Made by a program: the position numbers and the translations under genes. DNA of 64,000 nucleotides from Agrococcus sp. Marseille-P2731. GTDB lineage: Bacteria > Actinomycetota > Actinomycetes > Actinomycetales > Microbacteriaceae. The notes beneath the pieces were generated by a model that was given only the letters and a program-made list of their open reading frames with translations, was not told the DNA's origin and did not search any database. This document shows, piece by piece, positions 49,890-58,356 of the stretch. Location: NCBI RefSeq assembly GCF_900117395.1, contig NZ_FPEG01000003.1:1178001-1242000 (forward strand). The letters are read 5' to 3'. Positions within the stretch are counted from its first letter, which is position 1. Each line of letters starts with the position of its first letter.

Positions 49890-50588
49890 ATGGGTCAGCC
49901 GATCGAGTCGGGGACGAGCACGATCGACGGCGGGCAGAGCGCGGCGCCCGAGTCGCAGGCGCAGACGATCGCCATCCTCGGTGCCGGAAAGATCGGCACC
50001 GTGCTCGCGAAGCTGTCGCTCGCGGCCGGGCACCGCACGCTCATCGCCGGCTCCGGCAGCGCCGCGCGCATCCGGCTGATCGTCGAGTACCTGGCGCCGG
50101 GCGCCGAGGCGATGGTGTCGGCGGATGCGGCTGCCGCGGCCGACGTCGTCATCCTCGCGCTGCCGCTCGGGCAGTACGACCGGCTGCCGGTGGAGCAGCT
50201 GCGCGGCAAGCTCGTCATCGACGCGATGAACTACTGGTGGGAGACCGACGGGATCCGCGACGAGTTCACCGACCCCGAGCGCCCGACGAGCGCCATCGTG
50301 CAGGAGTCCCTGCCGGGCGCGCGGGTCGTGAAGGCCTTCAACCACATGGGCTACCACGACCTCGCCGACTGGCCGCGGCCGGCTGGGCACGTGCAGCGGC
50401 GAGCGATCGCCATCGCCGGCGACGACGAGCGCGACGTCCAGCAGGTCGCGGCGATCGTCGACGGGTTCGGCTTCGATCCTGTGGTGCTCGAATCGCTCGC
50501 GGCCGGGCTGCACCTGCAGCCGGGCTGGCCCGCGTTCGGCGCGAACGAGGATGCAGAGACGCTGCGGGGGCTGCTCGTCGTGGACTGA
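49890..50588 (+). CDS. NADP-binding F420-reductase-like protein
   Basis: A 232-residue Rossmann-fold protein of the NADPH:F420 oxidoreductase-like group. [21 protein letters not shown] is the dinucleotide motif, with A/G-x-S after it binding the NADP phosphate ([10 protein letters not shown]). [15 protein letters not shown] and [12 protein letters not shown] are shared with the family. GGGAG lies eight bases before ATG 49890; the upstream extension is Cys/Arg-rich and not family-like. A nearby PNPOx-like gene makes a flavin or F420 link plausible but unproven. Confidence 0.85.
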   Translation: MGQPIESGTSTIDGGQSAAPESQAQTIAILGAGKIGTVLAKLSLAAGHRTLIAGSGSAARIRLIVEYLAPGAEAMVSADAAAAADVVILALPLGQYDRLPVEQLRGKLVIDAMNYWWETDGIRDEFTDPERPTSAIVQESLPGARVVKAFNHMGYHDLADWPRPAGHVQRRAIAIAGDDERDVQQVAAIVDGFGFDPVVLESLAAGLHLQPGWPAFGANEDAETLRGLLVVD

Positions 50589-50631
50589 GGGCGGCGGCGA
50601 GGCGGCCCGGTGGGGCGGGCCCGGACATGAC

Positions 50632-50657
50632 GAAGCCCCCGTCGAGGCGGGGGCTTC
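50632..50657. terminator. Terminator between the reductase-like gene and tRNA-Phe
   Basis: GAAGCCCCCG and CGGGGGCTTC form a perfect 10-base stem around TCGAGG. It lies between convergent units and can stop the tRNA transcript on the minus strand as well as the gene on the plus strand. Confidence 0.7.
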
Positions 50658-50659
50658 TC

Positions 50660-50735
50660 TGGTGGCTCCGACGGGCGTCGATCCCGTGACCTCACGATTT
50701 TCAGTCGTGCGCTCTACCAACTGAGCTACAGAGCC
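50660..50735 (-). tRNA. tRNA-Phe (anticodon GAA)
   Basis: A full cloverleaf on the minus strand: acceptor GGCTCTG/CGGAGCC with one G-T pair, D arm starting TAGCTCAGTTGG, anticodon loop CTGAAAA giving GAA, T arm with GGATCGACGCC, discriminator A and encoded CCA at 50660-50662. Confidence 0.96.
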
Positions 50736-50807
50736 GGGCTCCTGCGAGCCAGGCGGACTCTCGCCCGCCCTTGCACGAGGCCCTCTCGAGTGAGAGGGCC
50801 AGGGCAA

Positions 50808-50885
50808 TGGCGACCCTGACGGGACTTGAACCCGCGACCTCCGCCGTGACAGGGCGGCGCGCTAACCAAACTGCGCTACAGGGCC
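50808..50885 (-). tRNA. tRNA-Asp (anticodon GTC)
   Basis: Minus-strand cloverleaf with acceptor GGCCCTG/CAGGGTC, anticodon stem flanking CTGTCAC (GTC), T arm GGGTTCAAGTCCC, discriminator G and encoded CCA at 50808-50810. It lies 72 bases from tRNA-Phe, likely in the same transcript. Confidence 0.96.
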
Positions 50886-50926
50886 TTACTGGTAGAACCC
50901 ATCGTACAGACAGAATCCGTCATGAG

Positions 50927-50999
50927 TGACCCCAACGGGATTCGAACCCGTGCTGCCGCCGTGAAAGGGCGGTGTCCTAGGCCGCTAAACGATGGGGCC
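50927..50999 (-). tRNA. tRNA-Glu (anticodon TTC)
   Basis: Minus-strand cloverleaf with acceptor GGCCCCA/TGGGGTC, anticodon loop CTTTCAC (TTC), T arm GGGTTCGAATCCC and discriminator A. CCA is not encoded here, unlike the two neighbouring tRNAs. It is the first of the Glu-Asp-Phe set in the direction of transcription. Confidence 0.96.
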
Positions 51000-51287
51000 G
51001 CGTGCCGAAGCACCCGACTACCGAGGAGCAACGCTACAGGACGATCCGGCTCTCGTGCAAACCGGCGCGTCGGGGCCCCGGATCCGCGGTGTCCGCACGG
51101 TCGGCGGCCCGGGAGCGCGGCGCGCATCCGGTCGCACGACACGCCGTCCTGAACATGACCTCAGCAAAACCTTCAGGTGCACCATGAAAGTTGGTAACGT
51201 TGCCCCGATCGTGTCGTGGCCGCAGGCGGGTTCTGCGGGCACGATGGAGACATCGCGGCGATCCGACACCGCGAAGACGGGGAGACC
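51000..51287. other. Gap between the tRNA set and the M23 peptidase gene
   Basis: No gene is visible in these 288 bases. The part at 51160-51210 is clearly richer in A and T than its surroundings. It contains TTCAGG (51172-51177), a 17-base spacer and TAACGT (51195-51200), a possible promoter for the peptidase, and a near-palindrome GGTAACGTTGCC around the -10 box. The tRNA promoter must lie near 51000-51050. I saw no match to the ydaO riboswitch that precedes some wall hydrolase genes. Confidence 0.4.
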
Positions 51288-52703
51288 ATGGCCCAGCCAG
51301 ACCGGCAGGCGCTCGGCAGTGACGTGCGCAGCCGCGCTCGACGACTGCGCATCGGCATCGCCGCATCTGCGACCGTCGCCATCGTCGTCGGTCTCGTCGT
51401 CTCCCCGGGCACACCGCGGGCCAGCGCCGTCGACGAGTATGGCTACCCGACGTGGTCGGAGGTCGAGGCAGCGCGCGGCAACGTGAGCGCCAAGAACGAG
51501 CAGATCGGGCAGATCCGCACGCTCATCGCTGATCTCGAGACGGCCGCCGCCAATGCGCAGGCCGACTCCGACCAGCGCGCGGCGGAGGCGATCGAGGCGC
51601 AGCGCATCTACGACGAGGCGGTCGCGGTGGCTGCGCGCCTGCAGGAGCAGGCCGACGAGGCGACGCAGCGCGCCGAGGAGTCGCAGCTCGCCGCCGGCCA
51701 GCTCGCCGCGCAGCTCGCCCGCTCGGGCGGCACCGGCGACATGAGCGCCGAGCTCTTCGCCAACCCCGGCTCCGCCGACCAGTGGCTCTACCGGCTCGGC
51801 ATGATGGACCGCGTCGCCGGCACCGCCGACTCGCTCTACCAGCAGGCGCAGCAGGACGCGAACACCGCGCAGTCGCTGCAGGATCAGGCAGCGGTCGCGC
51901 GCGACGAGCTGCTCGGCTTGAAGGAGGCCGCCGACGAGGCCTTCGCCGCGGCGCAGGCGGCGGCAATCGCCGCAGAGGCGGCTGTCGCCGAGCAGCAGGA
52001 GCACCGCGTGGTGCTCGAGGCGCAGCTCTCCGTGCTCATCGAGAACCGCGCTGCGACTGAAGAGGACTACCAGGCCGGTCAGGCCCACCGCGCCTACCTC
52101 GCAGAGCTGGAGCGGCAGCGCATCGAGCGCGAGCGGCAGGAGGCGGAGGCCGCGAGGCAGCGGGCCCTGGCCGAGCAGCGTCGGCTCGCCGCGGAGGCCG
52201 CGGCCGCCGAGGCGAGCAGCGGCGGCGGCGGCGGTGGCGGAGGCAGCAGCAGCGGCGGCGGCACCACGGTGCCCGTCACGCCTCCGGCGAGCAGCGGATG
52301 GGTCACGCCGCACTACGGGCGCTTCACCTCTGGCTACGGCTGGCGCAACGACCCGGTCGGCGTGCTCGGGAGCAAGCTGCACGCCGGTGTCGACATCGCG
52401 GCTGGCTGCGGCACCCCGATCTATGCCGCCGCGAACGGCACGGTGTCGCTGCGCTCACGCGACATCTACGGCGCCAACATGCTCTACATCAGCCACGGTG
52501 GCGGCGTGCAGACGGAGTACTACCACATGATCCGCCCGGCCCACGTGAGCCCCGGCCAGCGCGTGAGCGCCGGCCAGGTGATCGGCTACGAGGGCGCCAC
52601 GGGGCACGCGACCGGCTGCCACCTGCACTTCCAGATCCGCTCCGGCGGCACGCTCGTCAACCCCGAGTCGTTCCTGAACTCGCGCGGCGTCGGCCTGCGC
52701 TAG
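51288..52703 (+). CDS. Secreted M23-family metallopeptidase with coiled coil
   Basis: A 471-residue cell-wall hydrolase of the RipA/EnvC-like layout. A twin-basic lead and hydrophobic signal segment (IGIAASATVAIVVGLVVSPG, cut probably after ASA) are followed by a long coiled coil (about 60-305, EAARGNVSAKNEQIGQIRTL onward), a Gly/Ser linker and the LytM/M23 domain (about 330-470). The zinc ligands and catalytic residues look intact: HAGVDIAAGCGTP and GCHLHFQIR (HxxxD and HxH). It should cut peptidoglycan cross-bridges or activate another hydrolase at division. GGGGAG lies six bases before ATG 51288. A 21-base hairpin ends the gene. Confidence 0.92.
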   Translation: MAQPDRQALGSDVRSRARRLRIGIAASATVAIVVGLVVSPGTPRASAVDEYGYPTWSEVEAARGNVSAKNEQIGQIRTLIADLETAAANAQADSDQRAAEAIEAQRIYDEAVAVAARLQEQADEATQRAEESQLAAGQLAAQLARSGGTGDMSAELFANPGSADQWLYRLGMMDRVAGTADSLYQQAQQDANTAQSLQDQAAVARDELLGLKEAADEAFAAAQAAAIAAEAAVAEQQEHRVVLEAQLSVLIENRAATEEDYQAGQAHRAYLAELERQRIERERQEAEAARQRALAEQRRLAAEAAAAEASSGGGGGGGGSSSGGGTTVPVTPPASSGWVTPHYGRFTSGYGWRNDPVGVLGSKLHAGVDIAAGCGTPIYAAANGTVSLRSRDIYGANMLYISHGGGVQTEYYHMIRPAHVSPGQRVSAGQVIGYEGATGHATGCHLHFQIRSGGTLVNPESFLNSRGVGLR

Positions 52704-52720
52704 TCCGCACGGACATCCGG

Positions 52721-52768
52721 TCCGAGACGACGAAGGGGCGCACCAGCAGGTGCGCCCCTTCGTCGTCT
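52721..52768. terminator. Bidirectional terminator with a perfect 21-base stem
   Basis: The arms at 52721-52741 and 52748-52768 are complementary at all 21 positions around a CAGCAG loop. It lies between the convergent M23 peptidase and ppa genes, seven bases from the ppa stop. Confidence 0.85.
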
Positions 52769-52774
52769 CGCGGG

Positions 52775-53320
52775 TCAGTCGGTGACGTCGCGGCCACCCT
52801 CGGGCTTCTCGACAGCCTCGTCGCTCTCGTCGCCGTGCGTCGCATCGAACGCGGCGATGCCGGCCTGCACGGTCGCCTCAGCAGCCCCCGCGCCCTCCCA
52901 GCCGCCGAGCTTCGCCCACTTGCCGGGCTCGAGGTCCTTGTAGTGCTGGAAGAAGTGCTCGATCTCGTCGCGGATCTGCTGCGGCACGTCGTCGATGTCC
53001 TGGATGTGCGCCCAGCGCGGGTCCTTCTCGAGCACGCAGATCACCTTGGTGTCGATCCCGCCGTCGTCCTCCATGTTGAGCTGGCCGACGGGGCGCACCT
53101 TGACGAAGACGCCCGGCGGCACCGGGTACTCCAGCAGCACCATCGCGTCGACCGGGTCGCCGTCGAGGCCGAGCGTGCCCTCGAAGAAGCCGTAGTCGGT
53201 GGGGTAGACGAACGTGGTGAACAGCACGCGGTCGAGGTAGACGCGACCGCTCTCGTGGTCGAGCTCGTACTTGTTGCGGCTCCCCTTGGGGATCTCGATG
53301 ACGACGTCGTAGGCGGCCAA
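52775..53320 (-). CDS. ppa: Inorganic pyrophosphatase
   Basis: A family I soluble pyrophosphatase of 181 residues from the preferred start. Active-site parts are [14 protein letters not shown], the strand [24 protein letters not shown] with the metal-binding aspartates, [23 protein letters not shown] and [17 protein letters not shown] 53320 is preferred because AAGGAG lies six bases upstream of it and the protein then starts [11 protein letters not shown] as in relatives; ATG 53356 would add 12 residues and leave no ribosome site. The enzyme pulls biosynthetic reactions forward by removing PPi. The acidic C-terminal tail is about 25 residues. Confidence 0.93.
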   Translation of the reverse strand: MAAYDVVIEIPKGSRNKYELDHESGRVYLDRVLFTTFVYPTDYGFFEGTLGLDGDPVDAMVLLEYPVPPGVFVKVRPVGQLNMEDDGGIDTKVICVLEKDPRWAHIQDIDDVPQQIRDEIEHFFQHYKDLEPGKWAKLGGWEGAGAAEATVQAGIAAFDATHGDESDEAVEKPEGGRDVTD

Positions 53321-53355
53321 CGGCGGCTCCTTCTCGTGGGGGTGGGGAATCGGCA

Positions 53356-53361
53356 TAAGGT
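53356..53361 (+). promoter_or_regulatory. -10 box TAAGGT for tilS
   Basis: TAAGGT lies six bases before ATG 53368 without a Shine-Dalgarno; leaderless pattern. It overlaps the alternative ATG of ppa on the other strand, another reason to reject that start. Confidence 0.5.
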
Positions 53362-53367
53362 TACTTC

Positions 53368-54360
53368 ATGCCCGAAAACGAGCGCCGCCCGCGGCTGACG
53401 CCGGCCGTCGCCGACGTGCGCCGGGCCGTGCGGGAGACGACGGCAGACCTGGGGCCGGGTTCGCTGCTGCTCGTCGCGCTCTCGGGCGGGCCGGACTCGC
53501 TCGCGCTCGCCGCCGCGACCGCGTTCGAGGCGCAGCGCGCCGGCCACCGCGCCGGCGCGGTCATCATCGACCACGGGCTGCAGCCAGGCAGTGGCGAGGT
53601 CGCCGAGCGCGCAGCCGCCCAGGCTCGCGAGCTCGGGCTCGACCCGGTGCGCATCATGCCGGTGCAGGTCGCGCCCGACGGCAGCCCGGAGGCTGCCGCG
53701 CGCCAGGCGCGCTACGCAGCGCTGCTGCAGGCGCGCAAGGAGCTCGGTGCCGCCGCCGTGCTGCTCGGGCACACGCTCGACGACCAGGCCGAGACGGTGC
53801 TGATCGGTCTCGCCCGCGGTTCGGGCGCCGAGAGCCTGTGGGGCATGCACCAGCGCATCGGCTTCCTGCGGCGACCCCTGCTGCAGGTGCGCCGAGCGAC
53901 GACGCACCAGGCCTGTGCCGACGCCGGCCTCGAGCCGTGGCGCGATCCGCACAACGACGACGACCGCTTCTTGCGCGTGCGCGTGCGCCACAGGGTGCTG
54001 CCCATGCTCGACGAGGTGCTCGGTGGTGGCGTGGCCCTCGCGCTGACGCGCACGGCCGACACCCTCCGGGAGGATGCCGAGGCGCTCGCCCACTTCGCCC
54101 AGGAGCAGATCCTCGACCTGGTGGAGCATGCCGAGGGCGGCCTCTCGCTCGACGCGGGAGCGCTCGCGGCGAACCCTCCGGCGCTGCGCCAGCGCATCAT
54201 CCGCCTCGCGGTGCAGAGCGAGTTCCACACGGCGCTCAGCCGGCAGCAGACGCTCGAGGTCTCGCGGCTCGTGACCGACTGGCACGGTCAGGGCCCGATC
54301 CACCTGCCGGGCATCCGCGTCACGCGCGAGGGCCGCCGGCTCGTCTTCGTCGCCGCCTGA
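53368..54360 (+). CDS. tilS: tRNA(Ile)-lysidine synthase
   Basis: A 330-residue PP-loop ATPase that makes lysidine at C34 of tRNA-Ile(CAU), switching its reading from AUG to AUA. The PP-loop is VALSGGPDSLALA, and further motifs are VIIDHGLQPGSGEVA, LLGHTLDDQAETVLIGLARG and RPLLQVRRATTHQACADAGL. It lacks the long C-terminal extension of E. coli TilS, as in other actinobacteria. It begins the tilS-hpt run that commonly precedes ftsH. ATG 53368 follows a TAAGGT box by six bases. Confidence 0.94.
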   Translation: MPENERRPRLTPAVADVRRAVRETTADLGPGSLLLVALSGGPDSLALAAATAFEAQRAGHRAGAVIIDHGLQPGSGEVAERAAAQARELGLDPVRIMPVQVAPDGSPEAAARQARYAALLQARKELGAAAVLLGHTLDDQAETVLIGLARGSGAESLWGMHQRIGFLRRPLLQVRRATTHQACADAGLEPWRDPHNDDDRFLRVRVRHRVLPMLDEVLGGGVALALTRTADTLREDAEALAHFAQEQILDLVEHAEGGLSLDAGALAANPPALRQRIIRLAVQSEFHTALSRQQTLEVSRLVTDWHGQGPIHLPGIRVTREGRRLVFVAA

Positions 54361-54414
54361 GGCGCGCGACGCCGGTACGGTAGTCGCACCGCAGTCGCAG
54401 ATCCGGGAGCGCAC

Positions 54415-54975
54415 ATGGAGTTCGAGCACGTCGAGTCAGACCTCGCCAAGACCCTCATCACCGAAGAGGAGCTGCACGCCAAGCTCGACGAGCTCGCGCG
54501 CCAGATCGAGGCGGACTACGAGGGCAAGGACCTGCTGCTCGTCGGCGTGCTGCGCGGTGCCGTGATGGTGATGGCCGACCTGGCGCGGGCGCTCAACCGC
54601 CACATCGAGATGGACTGGATGGCGGTCTCCTCCTACGGCTCCGGCACGGTCTCCTCCGGTGTCGTGCGCATCCTGAAGGATCTCGACAGCGACCTCTCGG
54701 GGCGCAACGTGCTCATCGTCGAGGACATCATCGACTCCGGCCTGACGCTCTCGTGGCTGCGCGGCAACCTCGAGTCGCGCGGTGCCGCATCCGTCGAGAT
54801 CTGCACGATGCTGCGCAAGCCGGATGCGCTGAAGGTGCAGGTCGACGTGAAGTACTGCGGCTTCGACATCCCGAACGAGTTCGTCATCGGCTACGGCCTC
54901 GACTACGCGGAGCAGTACCGCAACCTGCGCGGCATCGGGGTGCTCGCGCCGCACGTCTACAGCGACCCCGAGTGA
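54415..54975 (+). CDS. hpt: Hypoxanthine phosphoribosyltransferase
   Basis: A 186-residue purine salvage enzyme that makes IMP/GMP from hypoxanthine/guanine and PRPP. VGVLRGAVMVMADLARAL, the flexible-loop region MAVSSYGSGTVSSG, the PRPP loop VLIVEDIIDSGLTLSWL and the base-binding YCGFDIPNEFVIGYGLDYAE are all present. GGGAG lies six bases before ATG 54415, and a TACGGT upstream (54374-54379) may be its own promoter. It stands between tilS and a lipoprotein gene on the way to ftsH, the usual actinobacterial order. Confidence 0.95.
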   Translation: MEFEHVESDLAKTLITEEELHAKLDELARQIEADYEGKDLLLVGVLRGAVMVMADLARALNRHIEMDWMAVSSYGSGTVSSGVVRILKDLDSDLSGRNVLIVEDIIDSGLTLSWLRGNLESRGAASVEICTMLRKPDALKVQVDVKYCGFDIPNEFVIGYGLDYAEQYRNLRGIGVLAPHVYSDPE

Positions 54976-55016
54976 GCGCCTCGCGCACCACGGCCGGCGC
55001 TTGGCATCATGGTCGG

Positions 55017-55739
55017 ATGAAGTCCCTCGCCCGCGGCGTCGCGCCCGCCGCCCTGCTGCTCGCGGCCACGATGCTCGTGGGCTGCTCCGGCTCCCCGGAG
55101 CCGACCACCGGCCCCTCGATCCCTCCGGGCATCACCGCGCCTCCGCCCACGGCCCCCGCCCAGCCGACGCCCGAGGTGACCTCGGAGCTGCCGGCGGAGA
55201 TCGCCGGCGTCGACACGACGGACTGGCAGCAGATCGCGGCGCCGAGCGGCGCATCCACCTTCCGCATCCCCGCCGACTGGACGGTGCAGGAGGCCGACGG
55301 CGGTCTCGACGTGCTGCGCCCCGACGGCCAGCGCCAGCTGCTGTACCGCGAGGCGCCCGACACCGGCGAGGGCCGCTGCCTCGACGCGGAGGGCGTGCCG
55401 GTCGCCTGGCGCACCGCGATCCTCGACCGGCAGGATGTGCAGCTGGCCGGCGCCGAGGGCATCGCCTTCGGCGCGGCAGCGCTGCAGCTGGGCGAGCAGT
55501 GGATCGTCAGCGTGGGCCTGCGTCCCGCGGCCGACGCCCAGTCGCCGAGCTGCCCGATCATCAACGCCTTCGACTCGCCTGCTGGCACCATCGGGTTCGC
55601 CTCCGAGGTCATCGTCGACGGCGGTGGCGAGGCGGCGGCGTGGCAGGTGGCGTCGCTCGCCGACGGCGAGGCCTATCTCGCCGACCCGGAGTTCGCGACC
55701 ATCCGCGCGATCCTGATGTCGCTCGAGCTGCAGGCATAG
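55017..55739 (+). CDS. Lipoprotein of unknown function
   Basis: A 240-residue exported lipoprotein. The signal peptide ends in LVGC with lipidation at C23, followed by a Pro/Thr-rich spacer of about 35 residues (PPGITAPPPTAPAQPTPEV). The mature domain (about 60-240) is beta-rich with a PsbP/LpqN-like flavour (TFRIPADWTVQEADGGLDVL), and has two cysteines that could pair. I cannot name the family with confidence. CATCAT lies six bases before ATG 55017, a weak leaderless pattern. It is inserted between hpt and ftsH. Confidence 0.78.
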   Translation: MKSLARGVAPAALLLAATMLVGCSGSPEPTTGPSIPPGITAPPPTAPAQPTPEVTSELPAEIAGVDTTDWQQIAAPSGASTFRIPADWTVQEADGGLDVLRPDGQRQLLYREAPDTGEGRCLDAEGVPVAWRTAILDRQDVQLAGAEGIAFGAAALQLGEQWIVSVGLRPAADAQSPSCPIINAFDSPAGTIGFASEVIVDGGGEAAAWQVASLADGEAYLADPEFATIRAILMSLELQA

Positions 55740-55832
55740 GCGCCGCTCAGCTCGCACCGGCCCACAGCGAACAGCCCGATCTCGCGCGCCGCCGCGGGAT
55801 AGCCTGATCCAATCGAGACTCAGAAGGGCGTC

Positions 55833-57788
55833 ATGAGCTTCAAGAAGTTCCTGCGCGGGCCGATCCCCTGGATCGTCGTCGCACTCCTCATCGTCGGCGT
55901 GGCGTTCAGCTTCTTCATGACGCCGCAGTTCCGACCCGTGCAGACGGATGTCGGCATGGACATGATCGAGGACGGCCGCGTGCAGCAGGCGCGCATCGTC
56001 GACGGCGAGCAGCGCGTCGACCTGATCCTCACCGAAGCCGACGCGGAGTTCGGCGAGCGGGTGCAGTTCTACTACGTGGCGCCGCGCGGTGCAGAGGTGG
56101 TCGACGCCATCTCGGCAGCCGACCCCGAGGGCGGCTACGTCGACGAGGTGCCGCAGTCCAACTGGCTCGTCTCGATGCTGACGTTCCTGCTGCCGCTGCT
56201 GCTGCTCGCGGGCCTGTTCTACTTCATCATGTCGCGCATGGCGGGCGGCAACCGCGGCGTCATGCAGTTCGGCAAGTCCAAGGCGAAGCTCATCACCAAG
56301 GACATGCCGCAGGTGAAGTTCTCGGATGTGGCGGGTGCCGACGAGGCCGTCGAGGAGCTCGGCGAGATCAAGGAGTTCCTGCAGGACCCGACGAAGTTCC
56401 AGGCGGTCGGCGCGCGCATCCCGAAGGGCGTGCTGCTGTACGGCGCACCCGGCACGGGCAAGACGCTGCTCGCTCGCGCCGTCGCGGGTGAGGCGGGCGT
56501 GCCCTTCTACTCGATCTCCGGCTCCGACTTCGTCGAGATGTTCGTGGGTGTCGGCGCCAGCCGCGTGCGCGACCTGTTCGAGCAGGCGAAGCAGAACGCG
56601 CCGGCGATCATCTTCGTCGACGAGATCGACGCGGTCGGGCGCCAGCGCGGCGCGGGGCTCGGCGGCGGCCACGACGAGCGCGAGCAGACCCTCAACCAGC
56701 TGCTGGTCGAGATGGACGGCTTCGACGTCAAGACCAACGTCATCCTCATCGCGGCGACCAACCGCCCCGACATCCTCGACCCGGCCCTGCTGCGCCCCGG
56801 CCGCTTCGACCGCCAGATCGGCGTCGACGCGCCCGACATGAAGGGCCGCGAGACCATCCTCGGCGTGCACGCGCAGGGCAAGCCCATCGCGCCGGGCGTC
56901 GACTTCGCCGTGCTCGCGCGCAAGACGCCGGGCTTCACGGGCGCCGACCTCGCGAACGTGCTCAACGAGGCAGCGCTGCTCACCGCGCGCCAGAACGGCA
57001 CGCAGATCACCGACGAGTCGCTCGACGAGGCCGTCGACCGCGTGATGGCGGGCCCGCAGCGGCGCACGCGCGTGATGAACGACAAGGAGCGCCTGATCAC
57101 GGCCTACCACGAGGGCGGCCACGCGCTCGCGGCGGCGGCGATGCGGCACTCCGACCCGGTGACGAAGGTCACGATCCTTCCCCGCGGCCGCGCGCTCGGC
57201 TACACGATGGTGCTGCCCGTGAACGACCGCTACTCGATCACCCGCAACGAGCTGCTCGACCAGCTCACCTATGCCATGGGTGGTCGCGTCGCCGAGGAGA
57301 TCGTCTTCCACGACCCGACCACGGGCGCCGGCAACGACATCGAGAAGGCCACCGGCATCGCCCGCAAGATGGTGACCGAGTACGGCATGACGAGCGCCAT
57401 CGGCGCCGTGAAGCTCGGCCAGGCGCAGGGAGAGCAGTTCTTCGGCCGCGACACGGGCTCGAGCCGCGACTACTCGAACTCGCTCTCGGAGGTCGTCGAC
57501 CGCGAGGTGCGCGTGCTCATCGAGCAGGCCCACACCGAGGCGTGGCAGGTGCTCAACACCAACCGCGACGTGCTCGATCGACTCGCGAGCGAGCTGCTCG
57601 AGAAGGAGACCCTGGACCACCTGCGGCTCGAGGAGATCTTCGTCGACGTGGAGAAGCTGCCGGAGCGCCCGCAGTGGCTCTCGAACTCCGATCGCCCGGT
57701 GAGCGACCGCCCGCCGATCGAGCTGCCGGTCTCGCAGCACGTCGACGAGGCCGTCGAGCCCGACGTCGAGAGCGAAACGCCGGCCTGA
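55833..57788 (+). CDS. ftsH: ATP-dependent zinc metalloprotease FtsH
   Basis: A 651-residue membrane AAA+ protease that degrades misfolded membrane proteins and some regulators. Two N-terminal helices ([19 protein letters not shown] and [19 protein letters not shown]) flank a short outer domain. The AAA module has Walker A GAPGTGKT (about 204-211), Walker [12 protein letters not shown] and the second region of homology [19 protein letters not shown]. The protease has the zinc motif HEGGH (about 426-430). AGAAGG lies seven bases before the ATG. Its stop overlaps the folE start by one base (TGATG), beginning a ftsH-fol operon. Confidence 0.96.
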   Translation: MSFKKFLRGPIPWIVVALLIVGVAFSFFMTPQFRPVQTDVGMDMIEDGRVQQARIVDGEQRVDLILTEADAEFGERVQFYYVAPRGAEVVDAISAADPEGGYVDEVPQSNWLVSMLTFLLPLLLLAGLFYFIMSRMAGGNRGVMQFGKSKAKLITKDMPQVKFSDVAGADEAVEELGEIKEFLQDPTKFQAVGARIPKGVLLYGAPGTGKTLLARAVAGEAGVPFYSISGSDFVEMFVGVGASRVRDLFEQAKQNAPAIIFVDEIDAVGRQRGAGLGGGHDEREQTLNQLLVEMDGFDVKTNVILIAATNRPDILDPALLRPGRFDRQIGVDAPDMKGRETILGVHAQGKPIAPGVDFAVLARKTPGFTGADLANVLNEAALLTARQNGTQITDESLDEAVDRVMAGPQRRTRVMNDKERLITAYHEGGHALAAAAMRHSDPVTKVTILPRGRALGYTMVLPVNDRYSITRNELLDQLTYAMGGRVAEEIVFHDPTTGAGNDIEKATGIARKMVTEYGMTSAIGAVKLGQAQGEQFFGRDTGSSRDYSNSLSEVVDREVRVLIEQAHTEAWQVLNTNRDVLDRLASELLEKETLDHLRLEEIFVDVEKLPERPQWLSNSDRPVSDRPPIELPVSQHVDEAVEPDVESETPA

Positions 57789-58354
57789 TGGCCGTCGATC
57801 GCGAGCGCGTCGAGGCGGCGGTCCGCGAGCTCCTGGCCGCCATCGGCGACGACCCCGCGCGCGAGGGCCTGCAGGACACCCCGCGGCGCGTCGCGACGGC
57901 CTACGGCGAGTACTTCGCCGGCGTCGGCGCCGACCCGACCGCGCAGCTCGACACCCTCGGGCTCGAGGGCGAGTCGGGCGAGCTCGTGCTGCTGCGCGAC
58001 ATCGAGTTCCGCTCGATGTGCGAGCACCACCTGCTGCCGTTCACCGGCGTCGCCCACGTCGCCTACCTGCCGGGCGACCGCATCACCGGGCTCGGCCGCA
58101 TCCCCGCCGTCGTCGACGTCGTCGCCTCGCGGCCCCAGATCCAGGAGCGCCTCACCGACGAGATCGCCGATGCGCTCCAGGCGGGGCTCGAGCCGCTCGG
58201 CGTGCTCGTCGTCATCGAGGCGGCACACGGATGCGTCGCGGCACGCGGGCAGCGCCAGGCCAAGTCCACGACGGTGACGGTCGCGAGCCGCGGCAGGCTG
58301 TCAGAGCCGATCGAGCGCGCCGAGATCATGGCGCTGATCGGGGAGCGGAGGTAG
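57788..58354 (+). CDS. folE: GTP cyclohydrolase I
   Basis: A 188-residue enzyme that opens GTP to dihydroneopterin triphosphate, the first step of folate synthesis. Zinc ligands are C78 and H81 in MCEHHLLPF and C149 in AAHGCVAARG. The core DDPAREGLQDTPRRVATAYGEYF and QIQERLTDEIADALQ match the family. Two usually constant stretches differ: GLSKxAR is GLGRIPA, and the CMTMRGVRKPG segment is CVAARGQRQAK. The zinc site is intact, so activity is expected, but the protein is a divergent member. It is translationally coupled to ftsH. Confidence 0.92.
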   Translation: MAVDRERVEAAVRELLAAIGDDPAREGLQDTPRRVATAYGEYFAGVGADPTAQLDTLGLEGESGELVLLRDIEFRSMCEHHLLPFTGVAHVAYLPGDRITGLGRIPAVVDVVASRPQIQERLTDEIADALQAGLEPLGVLVVIEAAHGCVAARGQRQAKSTTVTVASRGRLSEPIERAEIMALIGERR

Positions 58355-58356
58355 CC

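Noticed and set aside
53321..53356. ATG 53356 as the ppa start
   Set aside because: It has no ribosome site and overlaps the tilS -10 box, while TTG 53320 has AAGGAG at the right distance.
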